Assembly (NCBI RefSeq): GCF_028994805.1
Contig: NZ_JAJQQP010000019.1
Span: 1-64,000, forward strand
Length of the DNA stretch: 64,000 nt
Direction of reading: 5' to 3'
Origin: Promicromonospora iranensis
GTDB lineage: Bacteria; Actinomycetota; Actinomycetes; Actinomycetales; Cellulomonadaceae
Shown here: in pieces, positions 17,455 through 25,781 of the stretch
Layout: the number at the start of each line of letters is the position of its first letter
Position numbering within the stretch: position 1 is the stretch's first letter
Position numbers and translations under genes: made by a program
The notes under the pieces: generated by a model
The model's input: the letters and a program-made list of their open reading frames with translations, nothing else
Database searches by the model: none
Told to the model about the DNA's origin: nothing

Positions 17455-19139
17455 GCGGCACCTCCGGACTGCCGCTCGGACAGGAAGAGGTCCGCGCGCC
17501 GGACGAGGTGGGGACCCAGGACCAGGAGGTCGACGGGCGCGGAGCCGAAGAGCTCGAGCGCGTCGCGGGGGGTGTCCACCATGGGGCGGCCCGCGGTGTT
17601 GAGGCTGGTGTTCACCACCACCGGCAGCCCGGTGCGCGCCCGGAACGCCCTGAGCATCGACTGGAGGCGCGGCTGCGCGTCGTCCACCGTCTGGATGCGG
17701 GCGGTGCCGTCCACGTGGACGGTCGCGGGGATCCGGTCGCGCCATGCGGGGGCGACGTCGTGGACGAACAGCATGTAGGGGCTGGGGACGGGACCGCCCG
17801 AGAAGATCTCGGGGGCGTCCTCCAGGAGCACCATCGGCGCGACCGGGCGGAACTGCTCACGGCCCTTGACCACGTTCAGGCGCTCCGTGTTGGCCCGCGT
17901 ACCGGGGTGCGCGAGCAGCGAGCGCTGGCCGAGGGCCCGCGGCCCGAACTCGGAGCGGCCGTCGAACCAGGCGACGATCCCGTCGTCGGCCAGCACGCCG
18001 GCCACCTGGTCCGGGAGGTCGGCGGGGGTCGTGAACGGCACACGCGCCGTGCGCAGCGCGTCCGCCAGCTCGTCGTCGGACCACTCGCGGCCCAGTGCCG
18101 CCGAAGCCATGGGCACGGTGGGCACGCCCGCCTCCGCCGTGAGCTGCAGGGCCGCGCCGAGAGCCGTGCCCGAGTCACCCGCGGCGGGCTGGACCCAGAC
18201 GTGCTCGAACGGGGTCTCCCGCCAGATCCGGGAGTTGGCCACGCAGTTCAGCGCAGTGCCGCCGGCCAGGGTCAGCGCGGTGTCGCCGGTCCGCTCGTGC
18301 AGCGCCGTGGCGAGCTCGACGAGCAGCTCCTCCAGCCGCGCCTGGACTGACGCCGCGAGGTCCGCCTGGTCGGGAGGCAGGCCGCCTGCGCCGCTGGGTT
18401 CCTGGATGGTGCCGGGCTCCGCCGGAGCCGCCCATCGCGACCAGTCGGGGGCCTCGGCCACGAACCCGCCCTCCGGCGTGGTCCGGAGCAGCTCCCGCAG
18501 CTCGGGCAGGAACCGCGGCCGGCCGTACGACGCGAGCGCCATCACCTTGTACTCGTCGCTGGACCGCAGGAAGCCGAGGTGCTCGGTCAGGGACTCGTAC
18601 ACGAGGCCGAGGGAGTGCGGCAGCTCCTGGCTCGCCAGCACCTCGAGCTGCCCGCCGTCGTACCGGCCCGCCAGGTAGGAGGACCGCTCGCCGCGGCCGT
18701 CGAGGGACATGACGCTGCACGTGGAGAACGGGGAGGCGAGCGCCGCCGACGCGGCGTGCGCCACCTCGTGCGGCACGAAGCGGACGGCGGCCGGGCTCAG
18801 CCCGGGCAGCGCGGTGGCGATGAACTGCGGTACCCGCTCGGCGTACAGCTGCCGCAGCCAGTCCCACGGGTCGGGCAGGCTCATCTCGTCGGACGGCTTG
18901 GCGAGGGCCGGGTCGAACGAGTACGCGACGGCGTCCAGGTCCTCCGGCGCGAGCCCGCCGACGTCGAGACACCACCGCATCGCCTGCTCCGGTAGCTCCC
19001 AGGCCGCGAACGGGACGGGACGCTTGCCGTGCTTGCGCCGGGTGAACCGCTCTTCCTCGGCTGCGGCAAGCACGTGGCCGTCCACGACGAGGGCGGCCGA
19101 CGGGTCATGGAAGAGAGCATTCACGCCAAGAACTCGCAC
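17451..19139 (-). CDS. NodU/CmcH/TobZ-family carbamoyltransferase
   Basis: This 562-residue O-carbamoyltransferase should add a carbamoyl group from carbamoyl phosphate to a sugar hydroxyl through a carbamoyl-AMP intermediate. The N-terminal ASKHA-like domain has LGVNALFHDPSAAL and HEVAHAASAALASPF, with LAGGTALNCVANSRI near the middle. The C-terminal part has WFDGRSEFGPRALGQRSLLAHP and VVNTSLNTAGRPMVDTP. GTG 19139 is preferred because GGAGG lies just upstream; a GTG four codons earlier is the alternative. As first gene of the nine-gene operon, it suggests a carbamoylated, heptose-containing surface glycan. Confidence 0.9.
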   Translation of the reverse strand: MRVLGVNALFHDPSAALVVDGHVLAAAEEERFTRRKHGKRPVPFAAWELPEQAMRWCLDVGGLAPEDLDAVAYSFDPALAKPSDEMSLPDPWDWLRQLYAERVPQFIATALPGLSPAAVRFVPHEVAHAASAALASPFSTCSVMSLDGRGERSSYLAGRYDGGQLEVLASQELPHSLGLVYESLTEHLGFLRSSDEYKVMALASYGRPRFLPELRELLRTTPEGGFVAEAPDWSRWAAPAEPGTIQEPSGAGGLPPDQADLAASVQARLEELLVELATALHERTGDTALTLAGGTALNCVANSRIWRETPFEHVWVQPAAGDSGTALGAALQLTAEAGVPTVPMASAALGREWSDDELADALRTARVPFTTPADLPDQVAGVLADDGIVAWFDGRSEFGPRALGQRSLLAHPGTRANTERLNVVKGREQFRPVAPMVLLEDAPEIFSGGPVPSPYMLFVHDVAPAWRDRIPATVHVDGTARIQTVDDAQPRLQSMLRAFRARTGLPVVVNTSLNTAGRPMVDTPRDALELFGSAPVDLLVLGPHLVRRADLFLSERQSGGAA

Positions 19140-19255
19140 AGTGACCTCCACGGATGGTCGTCACCGGGCTTCTTCCGGTGGTTCTACGTTCTCCGGGTGC
19201 CGGAGCACTCGCATCTCGAACCGCTTCTCGGCGGGCCGGTGGATATTCGCACTGC

Positions 19256-20677
19256 TCAGTGACGTGCGAGGTCCTCGGTGGCGGGGCCTTCGAGCAGCGT
19301 CCCGTCCGGCCCGAACCGCGAGCCGTGCACGGGGCAGTCCCAGGACTGCTCCTGGTCGTTCCACCGCACGACGCCGCCGAGGTGCGGGCAGATCCGGGAG
19401 ACACGCGGGGCGCCTGGCCGCTCTCCGGAGGGACGGGTGGCCGCGCAGGCCCAGTCCCTGGTCTGCACGCCGAACGTGGCGGCGGTGCTCGTTCTCGGCG
19501 CTGGTCGGCGGGCCCACGGTTCGAACGTGGGGCCCCACTCGACGGGATCCCCGAGGATGCGGCCGGCGAGCGCGAGGCCGGCCGCCGCACCGTTCGTGAG
19601 GCCCCACTTGGCGTAGCCGGTGGCCACCAGCACGCGGTCGTCACCCGGCACGGCCGGCCCGACGAGCGGTAGGTCGGTGTCGCTGGTGTAGTCCTGGGCC
19701 GCCCACGCGTGCCGGGGAAGGTCGACCGGGAAGTGGACACGGGTCCACTCGTCGAGCACGGCCAGCCGCCGGGCAGGGTCCCGCTCCCGTCCGACGGTAT
19801 AGCCCTCGCCGCCCACCATGAGCAGCCCGTCGGCCATCCGGAGCGAGCGGACCGGGGATCCGGCGGTGATCGACATGGTCTCGGTGAAGCCCGGCGGCAG
19901 CGCCGTCGGGTCGGTGACCTCCCACGTGGTGAGCAGGCTCCGGCCGGCCTCCAGCCGAAGGAACAGGCCACCCAGGCGGCCGGGCGGGGTGCCGGTGGCC
20001 AGCACCACCCGATCGGCGAGCACGGTGCCGTGGGTGGTGCGCAGCGCGACGCCGGAGCGGGCCCGACGCACCTGCCGGACCCGGACGCCGTCGTACACCG
20101 GCACGCCCCGGGACCGGAGGCGGGCGCGCAACGCGGAGAGCATGCGCAACGGGTCGACCTGGGCCTGTCCCGGCAGGCGCACCGCGCCGTAGGACCGCAC
20201 GGGATACGGCGGGTCCTCCTCCCACTGGGCAGCGAGTCCCTGGCGCGCGCAGGTCGCGAGCACGGCGTCGACGTCGGCCACCTCCTCGGGGGTGGACGCG
20301 ACGGTCAGGTCGTCGCGGTTCTCGACCGGCACGTTCAGGTCGTCGAGAGTGCGGCGCAGCCACCCGAGGCCCGCGAAGTTGGCCGCGAGGTAGTCCTGCA
20401 CCACCTCGTCGCCGTACCGCGCGATGCGCGCGAGCCGGGTGCCCTGCAGCACCGAGAGCTTGCCCGTCGAACGGGCGGTGGTGGTGGCGCGTGCGCCGTC
20501 GGCGTCGAGCACCACGACGTGGGCGCCGCCGTCGGCGAGCAGCTGAGCCGTCACGACACCGGTGAGCCCTGCGCCCACCACGGCCACGTCGGTGCGTAGC
20601 GGGCCGGGGGCCATGATCTCTGGTGTACCCGCGCCGGTGTCTCCCGGGTCCGTCGCGGCAAAGGGTGTCTCGCTCAC
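19256..20677 (-). CDS. FAD-dependent oxidoreductase with C-terminal Rieske domain
   Basis: This 473-residue protein has a DAO-type FAD domain with the dinucleotide motif VAVVGAGLTGVVTAQLLADGG from about residue 30 and ATGTPPGRLGG later. The last 80 or so residues are a Rieske [2Fe-2S] domain with CPHLGG and CPVHGSRF as cluster ligands. This domain order is typical of glycine-oxidase-like proteins fused to Rieske domains in many bacteria. The substrate is unknown. GTG 20677 has GGAGGTGCACC in front. It reads the same way as the heptose operon but is separated by 116 bp, so a separate unit is likely. Confidence 0.87.
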   Translation of the reverse strand: MSETPFAATDPGDTGAGTPEIMAPGPLRTDVAVVGAGLTGVVTAQLLADGGAHVVVLDADGARATTTARSTGKLSVLQGTRLARIARYGDEVVQDYLAANFAGLGWLRRTLDDLNVPVENRDDLTVASTPEEVADVDAVLATCARQGLAAQWEEDPPYPVRSYGAVRLPGQAQVDPLRMLSALRARLRSRGVPVYDGVRVRQVRRARSGVALRTTHGTVLADRVVLATGTPPGRLGGLFLRLEAGRSLLTTWEVTDPTALPPGFTETMSITAGSPVRSLRMADGLLMVGGEGYTVGRERDPARRLAVLDEWTRVHFPVDLPRHAWAAQDYTSDTDLPLVGPAVPGDDRVLVATGYAKWGLTNGAAAGLALAGRILGDPVEWGPTFEPWARRPAPRTSTAATFGVQTRDWACAATRPSGERPGAPRVSRICPHLGGVVRWNDQEQSWDCPVHGSRFGPDGTLLEGPATEDLARH

Positions 20678-20949
20678 GGTGCACCTCCGGTGGTCGGTCC
20701 GTGCCGGTCGGGCCCTTGCGGGCCGGCTCGTCCCAGGCTGGCACGGAGGTCCGGTACTCGCAGCGTCCCGCTCGTGCCGGGCGGTGCGCCGCGGGGAAGG
20801 GCGCGGGAACGCCTGCTGCGCAAGGCCCAGGGAAAGCGTGCGGAAAAAGTAGGGCAGCGGGGGCTGTCGAAGTGAGCGAACCGCTTTACAATCAAGGCTG
20901 CGGAGTCATGAAGCGGCTCCTGGTCCGCTGTGGATCCGGGAGGTACAAA

Positions 20950-21741
20950 ATGCCCCCTTTCAAGCAGCCCAGGCTCAGCGTCGTGGACGGCGCCGGCGGC
21001 GACACGGCTACGGAGTCACCGAGCTTCTCGGCGGGTGACCTGGCGCATGCTCTCGGTCTGGGGACCAACCTTCTTGTCGGTCGCTACCGGGTCGATCTGA
21101 TGACGGGCACCTGGTGGTGGTCCGACGAGCTCTACACGATGCACGGGTGGAAGCGGCACGAGGTCGAGCCGAGCCTCGAGGCGCTCCGTTCCCGCAAGCA
21201 TCCCGACGACCGGGTCCGCGTGGTGCGGGCCGCCGCCGAAGCCCTGCGGCTCGGCCGACCGTTCGCCTGCGCGCACCGGATCGTGGACCGGAAGGGCCGC
21301 ACCCGTTCGGTGGTCGTCATCGGCCAGGGCTGGCGCGGTGGCCCTGACCGGTCGCCGGAGCTGGTCGGGTACGTCGTGGACGTCACGCCGGTCCAGCGGG
21401 AGGCGCTGACGCGACGGTCCACCGGTGTCGTGACCCGGGCCTTCGTCAGCCAGGCCGTGATCGAGCAGGCCAAGGGCATCATCATCGCGGTACGCGGCGT
21501 GGACGAGGAGACAGCCGGTCAGCTGCTGCTCGACGCCGCGGGCCGGGCGGGCATCCCGCTGCGGCTGGCAGCCGACCAGGTGATGGCCCGGCTGCGGGCG
21601 GACACCGAGCAGAAGGGCGTCACGCAGGCAGCGCTCACGCGCGCGCTCGAAGGTGTCGAGCCGGTGGGCCGGCCCCGTGGGCACGACCCGCTGCTCACCC
21701 GGCGGCCGCGCAAGGCGCCCGCGCGCGACACGTCCGGCTGA
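20950..21741 (+). CDS. PAS-ANTAR domain regulator
   Basis: This 263-residue cytosolic protein has a PAS fold at about residues 45-145 (YRVDLMTGTWWWSDELYTMHGW, KHPDDRVRVV, HRIVDRKGRTRSVVVIGQG). An ANTAR RNA-binding domain follows at about 165-220 (SQAVIEQAKGIIIAVRGVDEETAGQLLLDAA). ANTAR proteins prevent transcription termination by binding paired hexaloop hairpins in target mRNAs. ATG 20950 is chosen because a strong GGGAGG ribosome site precedes it; an in-frame ATG at 20908 lacks one. It is divergent from the FAD/Rieske gene, with a 272-bp region between that holds no gene I can support. Targets and signal are unknown. Confidence 0.88.
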   Translation: MPPFKQPRLSVVDGAGGDTATESPSFSAGDLAHALGLGTNLLVGRYRVDLMTGTWWWSDELYTMHGWKRHEVEPSLEALRSRKHPDDRVRVVRAAAEALRLGRPFACAHRIVDRKGRTRSVVVIGQGWRGGPDRSPELVGYVVDVTPVQREALTRRSTGVVTRAFVSQAVIEQAKGIIIAVRGVDEETAGQLLLDAAGRAGIPLRLAADQVMARLRADTEQKGVTQAALTRALEGVEPVGRPRGHDPLLTRRPRKAPARDTSG

Positions 21742-21746
21742 GCGTT

Positions 21747-21788
21747 CGGCGGGGTGCCTGGCCGGACGTCCGGCCGGGCACCCCGCCG
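21747..21788. terminator. Bidirectional terminator hairpin
   Basis: A long stem pairs 21747-21758 with 21777-21788, continued by GGCCGG/CCGGCC around an ACGT loop. It lies between convergent genes (PAS-ANTAR and the DUF4235-like gene), so it can serve both. Confidence 0.85.
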
Positions 21789-21800
21789 GCGCGGGGTCTT

Positions 21801-22082
21801 CTAGTGCGCCGTGCGGCGGGCGGCGAGCCGCAGGGCGGCCTTCGACGCGCCCTTCGCCGCCATGCGCTTGGCGAACACCGCCGTGCCGGCGGCGACCGCA
21901 GCGAACACGGTGGCCTGCACCAGGTCCAGCTCCGGGTCGTCCGCCTTGTTCGGTGCGTCGTTGCCGGTCACGCCTTTCCAGATCATGCTGACCGCCTTTT
22001 GCGCGACCCAGCCGGCCGCGAGCATCAGGGCAAGAGTGCCGACCTTCTCAGCGAGTGTCTGTTCCGTCTCAATCTGGGCCAC
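21801..22082 (-). CDS. Small DUF4235-like membrane protein
   Basis: This 93-residue protein has two hydrophobic segments, about residues 14-35 (VGTLALMLAAGWVAQKAVSMIW) and 55-72 (VQATVFAAVAAGTAVFAKRM). The basic C-terminus is rich in Ala, Lys and Arg. It resembles the DUF4235 family of short actinobacterial membrane proteins of unknown role. The start is a GTG, read away from the TPP riboswitch; the two share a 40-bp divergent promoter region. No function is proposed. Confidence 0.75.
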   Translation of the reverse strand: MAQIETEQTLAEKVGTLALMLAAGWVAQKAVSMIWKGVTGNDAPNKADDPELDLVQATVFAAVAAGTAVFAKRMAAKGASKAALRLAARRTAH

Positions 22083-22125
22083 GTCTACACCGTAGCCCTC
22101 TCCGGGCCAGTAGGCTGGCCGGACA

Positions 22126-22211
22126 CGACAGGGGAGCGCCCCACAGCGCTGAGAGTGCGGAGAACCGCAGACCCTTGAACCTGATCCGGCTCAGACCGGC
22201 GGAGGAAGTCG
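22126..22211 (+). promoter_or_regulatory. TPP riboswitch (THI element)
   Basis: The leader contains the conserved THI-box elements: GGGGAGCGCC at 22131, GCTGAGAGTGCGG at 22148, ACCCTTGAACCTGATCCGG at 22171 and GGCGGAGGAAGTC at 22198. The closing P1 stem pairs CGAC (22126) with GTCG (22208). It ends seven bases before the thiB start, and the ribosome site GAGG overlaps its 3' edge, so thiamine pyrophosphate probably blocks translation initiation of thiBPQ. Confidence 0.95.
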
Positions 22212-22218
22212 AGGCACG

Positions 22219-23307
22219 ATGTTGCGTCTTTCCGGTGCCCACGCGGGCACCATCCAGGCAGGGACGGTCGCTGGAGCTGCCGCTGTCGCGCTCCTGCTCG
22301 CCGGTTGTGGCGGTGGCTCCGGGTCCGGCGACTCCGGGTCCGACGGGAGCGATCCGGCGGCGTCGGGCACCGTGACCCTCGTGACCCACGACTCCTGGGC
22401 TCTCGACGAGAAGCTCGTCGAGGGGTTCGAGGAGGAGTCCGGCCTGACCGTCGAGGTCAGCGCGGCGGGTGACGCCGGGACGCTGGTGAACCAGCTGGTG
22501 CTCACCAAGGACTCTCCGCTCGGCGACGCGGTGTTCGGCATCGACAACACGTTCGCCTCCCGCGCGCTGGAGGCGGGGGTGGTCGAGGAGTACACCCCGG
22601 CGGACCTGCCCGAGGGCGCCGAGCAGCTCGGCGGCGCCCTCACCCCGATCGACCAGGGTGACGTCTGCGTCAACGCGGACGAGGCCTGGTTCGAGAAGTC
22701 GGACCTCGACGTGCCGAGGACGCTGGAGGACCTGGCCGACCCCGAGTACCAGGACCTGCTCGTGGTGAGCAACCCGGCGACGTCGTCCCCGGGGCTCGCC
22801 TTCCTGCTGGCGACCGTCGGGGCGTTCGGCGAGAACGGGTTCGAGGACTACTGGGCCTCCCTGGCCGACAACGGCGTCAAGGTCGCCGACTCGTGGGAGG
22901 ACGCCTACTACGTGGACTTCTCGGGTGCGGGCGAGGGCGGCGAGCGGCCGCTCGTGCTGTCGTACGCGACGTCGCCCGCGTTCACCGTGACCGAGGACGG
23001 CACCGGGACCACCACCAGCGCCCTGCTGGAGACATGCTTCCGGCAGGTCGAGTACGCGGGCGTGCTGGCCGGGTCGGACAACCCGGAGGGCGCGCAGGCG
23101 CTCGTCGACTTCCTGCTCAGCGCGGACGTCCAGGCCGCGCTGCCCGAGTCGATGTACATGTACCCGGCCGACTCCTCGGTGGAGCTCCCGAAGGACTGGC
23201 AGAAGTTCGCCCCCCAGGCCGAGGCGCCGTTCGAGGTCGAGCCCGCCGAGGTGAGCGAGCACCGGGACGAGTGGATCGAGCGGTGGACCGAGACCGTCGT
23301 CGGCTGA
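22219..23307 (+). CDS. thiB: Thiamine ABC transporter substrate-binding lipoprotein
   Basis: This 362-residue extracytoplasmic binding protein has a lipoprotein signal ending LLLAGC and then a Gly/Ser/Asp spacer. The mature part fits the ThiB family: VTLVTHDSWALDEKLVEGFEEESG, FGIDNTFASRALEAG, VNADEAWFEKSDLDVPRTLEDLADPEYQDLLVVSNPATSSPGLAFL and YATSPA. It captures thiamine or its phosphates. The TPP riboswitch immediately upstream supports the specificity. thiP overlaps its 3' end. Confidence 0.93.
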   Translation: MLRLSGAHAGTIQAGTVAGAAAVALLLAGCGGGSGSGDSGSDGSDPAASGTVTLVTHDSWALDEKLVEGFEEESGLTVEVSAAGDAGTLVNQLVLTKDSPLGDAVFGIDNTFASRALEAGVVEEYTPADLPEGAEQLGGALTPIDQGDVCVNADEAWFEKSDLDVPRTLEDLADPEYQDLLVVSNPATSSPGLAFLLATVGAFGENGFEDYWASLADNGVKVADSWEDAYYVDFSGAGEGGERPLVLSYATSPAFTVTEDGTGTTTSALLETCFRQVEYAGVLAGSDNPEGAQALVDFLLSADVQAALPESMYMYPADSSVELPKDWQKFAPQAEAPFEVEPAEVSEHRDEWIERWTETVVG

Positions 23308-24986
23308 GTCGGGCGAGCCTGCGGCCCGCACCGCTGCTCTGGGGGACGGCGGTCGCCGTCCCCCTCGGCTTCCTCGGCGTCTTCTTCGCGTGGCCGGTGG
23401 CCGCGCTCGTCGTACGCGGCTTCGTGCCCGACGGCGCACTCGACCTCACCGGCTTCACCGACGTGCTGTCCAGCCCGCGCACGTGGCGGCTCGTCGGGCT
23501 CACGCTGACCCAGGCGGTGCTCGGCACCGCCTTCTCCGTGCTGCTCGGCCTGCCGCTCGCGTACCTGCTGTACCGCCGCTCGTTCCCGGGCCGCGGCCTG
23601 GTGCGCGGGCTCGTGACCGTGCCGTTCGTGCTGCCCGCCGTCGTGGTCGGGGTGGCGTTCCGCACCCTGTTCGCGCCCGGCGGCACGCTCGGCTTCCTCG
23701 GTCTGGAGGAGTCGCTGGCCGGGATCGTCGTCGCCCTCGTCTTCTTCAACGTGTCCGTGGTCGTGCGGACCGTCGGCGGGCTGTGGGAGCGGCTCGATCC
23801 CCGGACGGAGCAGGCGGCCGCGTCCCTCGGCGCGGGACCCGCACGGGTGTTCCGGACGGTGACGCTGCCCTCGCTGGCACCCGCCGTGGCCTCGGCGGCC
23901 GCCGTGGTGTTCCTGTTCTGTGCCACCGCGTTCGGGGTGGTGCTGGTGCTCGGTGGTGTGCGGTACGGGACCATCGAGACCGAGATCTGGACCCGCACCA
24001 CCCAGTTCCTGGACCTGCGGTCGGCCTCCGTGCTCTCGATCATGCAGCTCGTGGTCATCTCGGGCGCCCTGGCCGTCTCCGCGCGGGCGCGCCGGCGCCG
24101 CGAGGCCGCGCTGCACCTCGTGTCCGCGCGGGGATCGGCCCGGCGGCTGTCCTGGCGGTCGCCGCAGGACGTGACGGTGGCGCTGGTGGGCGCGGCGATC
24201 GTCGTCGGGCTCATGGTGCTCCCGATGGCCGGGCTCGTGACCCGGTCCCTGCGCGAGCCGGACGGCTCCTGGGGTCTGGGGAACTACGCCGCGCTCGGGA
24301 CCACCGGCGAACGGAACGCGCTGGTGGTGACCGTGTGGGAGGCCGCAGCGACCTCGCTGCGGATCGCGCTGGCCGCGACGGTGATCTCGCTGGTCGTCGG
24401 AGGCCTCGTCGCGCTCGTGGTGTCCCGGCGCCCGCGGTCCGCCGGCGCGCGTCGCGCCGTCAGCACCCTGGACGGGCTGTTCATGCTCCCGCTCGGCGTG
24501 TCCGCGGTGACCGTCGGCTTCGGGTTCCTCATCACCATGGACCAGCCCGTGCTCGGGGTGGACCTGCGGACCTCCGGCCTGCTCGTGCCCGTGGCCCAGG
24601 CGGTCGTCGCGATACCCCTCGTGGTGCGCACGGTGCTGCCCGTGCTCCGGGCCATCGACCCGCGGCTGCGCGAGGTCGCCGCGGTGCTCGGCTCCGGCCC
24701 GGGCCGCGTGCTGCGAACCGTGGACCTGCCGATCGCCCTGCGCTCGGTCGGGCTGGCCACCGGGTTCGCCTTCGCGGTGTCGCTCGGCGAGTTCGGCGCG
24801 ACGTCGTTCCTCGCTCGGCCCGACGGCGCCACCCTGCCTGTCGTGATCTACCGCCTCATCGGGCGGCCCGGGGCGGAGAACTACGGGATGGCGCTCGCGG
24901 CATCGGTGGTGCTCGCCGTGCTCACCGCGACGGTGATGATGGTGGCGGAGCGGTTGCGCGACGAGCGCGCCGGAGGGGAGTTCTGA
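23283..24986 (+). CDS. thiP: Thiamine ABC transporter permease
   Basis: This 567-residue permease has two binding-protein-dependent transport domains in one chain, with about twelve membrane segments in all. Each half has an EAA-type loop (AASLGAGPARVFRTVTLPSLAP near residue 185 and EVAAVLGSGPGRVLRTVDLPIAL near 465). The start is uncertain: GTG 23283 lies inside the 3' end of thiB (25-bp overlap), and an in-frame GTG at 23271 is also possible. No ATG suits. The stop shares a base with the thiQ ATG (TGATG). With thiB and thiQ it forms a complete thiamine importer. Confidence 0.9.
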   Translation: MDRDRRRLSRASLRPAPLLWGTAVAVPLGFLGVFFAWPVAALVVRGFVPDGALDLTGFTDVLSSPRTWRLVGLTLTQAVLGTAFSVLLGLPLAYLLYRRSFPGRGLVRGLVTVPFVLPAVVVGVAFRTLFAPGGTLGFLGLEESLAGIVVALVFFNVSVVVRTVGGLWERLDPRTEQAAASLGAGPARVFRTVTLPSLAPAVASAAAVVFLFCATAFGVVLVLGGVRYGTIETEIWTRTTQFLDLRSASVLSIMQLVVISGALAVSARARRRREAALHLVSARGSARRLSWRSPQDVTVALVGAAIVVGLMVLPMAGLVTRSLREPDGSWGLGNYAALGTTGERNALVVTVWEAAATSLRIALAATVISLVVGGLVALVVSRRPRSAGARRAVSTLDGLFMLPLGVSAVTVGFGFLITMDQPVLGVDLRTSGLLVPVAQAVVAIPLVVRTVLPVLRAIDPRLREVAAVLGSGPGRVLRTVDLPIALRSVGLATGFAFAVSLGEFGATSFLARPDGATLPVVIYRLIGRPGAENYGMALAASVVLAVLTATVMMVAERLRDERAGGEF

Positions 24987-25753
24987 TGGCGGGGCTGGAG
25001 ATCCGGGACGCCACCGTGCGGTACGGGGTCCCGACGGGCTCGGCCCGCTCGGGGCGCTCGGCCGGTGTCACCGCGGTGGACCGGGTGTCGCTGACGGTCG
25101 CGCCCGGCGAGGTGGTCGCGCTGCTCGGCCCCAGCGGATGCGGCAAGTCGTCGTTGCTGCGCGCGGTGGCCGGGCTGGAGCCGCTGGCGGGCGGCAGCAT
25201 CGGGTACGACGGCGAGGAGCTCGCCGGGGTGCCCGTGCACAAGCGGCGGTTCGGGCTCATGTTCCAGGAGGGTCAGCTCTTTCCGCACCGGGACGTGCGA
25301 CGGAACGTGGGCTACGGGCTGGAGACGCAGGAGCTCTCCCGGGCCGAGCGGGACACCCGGGTATCGGCGCTGCTCGACCTGGTCGGGCTCGCCGGTTACG
25401 AGCGGCGGTCGGTGCTCACCCTGTCCGGCGGGGAGCAGCAGCGGGTGGCCCTGGCGCGCGCCCTGGCCCCGCGTCCGCGCCTGCTCCTGCTCGACGAGCC
25501 GTTGTCCGCGCTCGACCGCCAGCTCCGCGAACGGCTGGCGGGCGAGGTGCGTGCCGCGCTCGTCGAGACCGGGACGACGGCGATGTTCGTCACGCACGAC
25601 CACACGGAGGCGTCCGCGGTGGCCGACCGGGTCGGCGTGATGGACAGGGGCCGGCTGCTGCAGGTGGCTGCGCCGGACGAGCTGCGGACCGCCCCGGCGT
25701 CCGACCGGGTGACGGAGTTCCTGGGGCTGCGCGGCAGCCAGTCCGGCGTCTGA
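24986..25753 (+). CDS. thiQ: Thiamine ABC transporter ATPase
   Basis: This 255-residue ABC ATPase has Walker A GPSGCGKSS near residue 48, Q-loop FQEGQLFPHRDV, signature LSGGEQQRVALARAL, Walker B LLLLDEP and the switch histidine in VTHDHTEA. It powers the ThiBP thiamine importer. Translation is coupled to thiP through TGATG. An Arg/Ser-rich insertion (residues about 15-27) lies between the first strand and the Walker A region. The gene converges on the two-component regulator at 25782, with no clear terminator in the 28-bp gap. Confidence 0.92.
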   Translation: MAGLEIRDATVRYGVPTGSARSGRSAGVTAVDRVSLTVAPGEVVALLGPSGCGKSSLLRAVAGLEPLAGGSIGYDGEELAGVPVHKRRFGLMFQEGQLFPHRDVRRNVGYGLETQELSRAERDTRVSALLDLVGLAGYERRSVLTLSGGEQQRVALARALAPRPRLLLLDEPLSALDRQLRERLAGEVRAALVETGTTAMFVTHDHTEASAVADRVGVMDRGRLLQVAAPDELRTAPASDRVTEFLGLRGSQSGV

Positions 25754-25781
25754 GAGAAGTGTCCAGGCGGTGCGGCGCACC

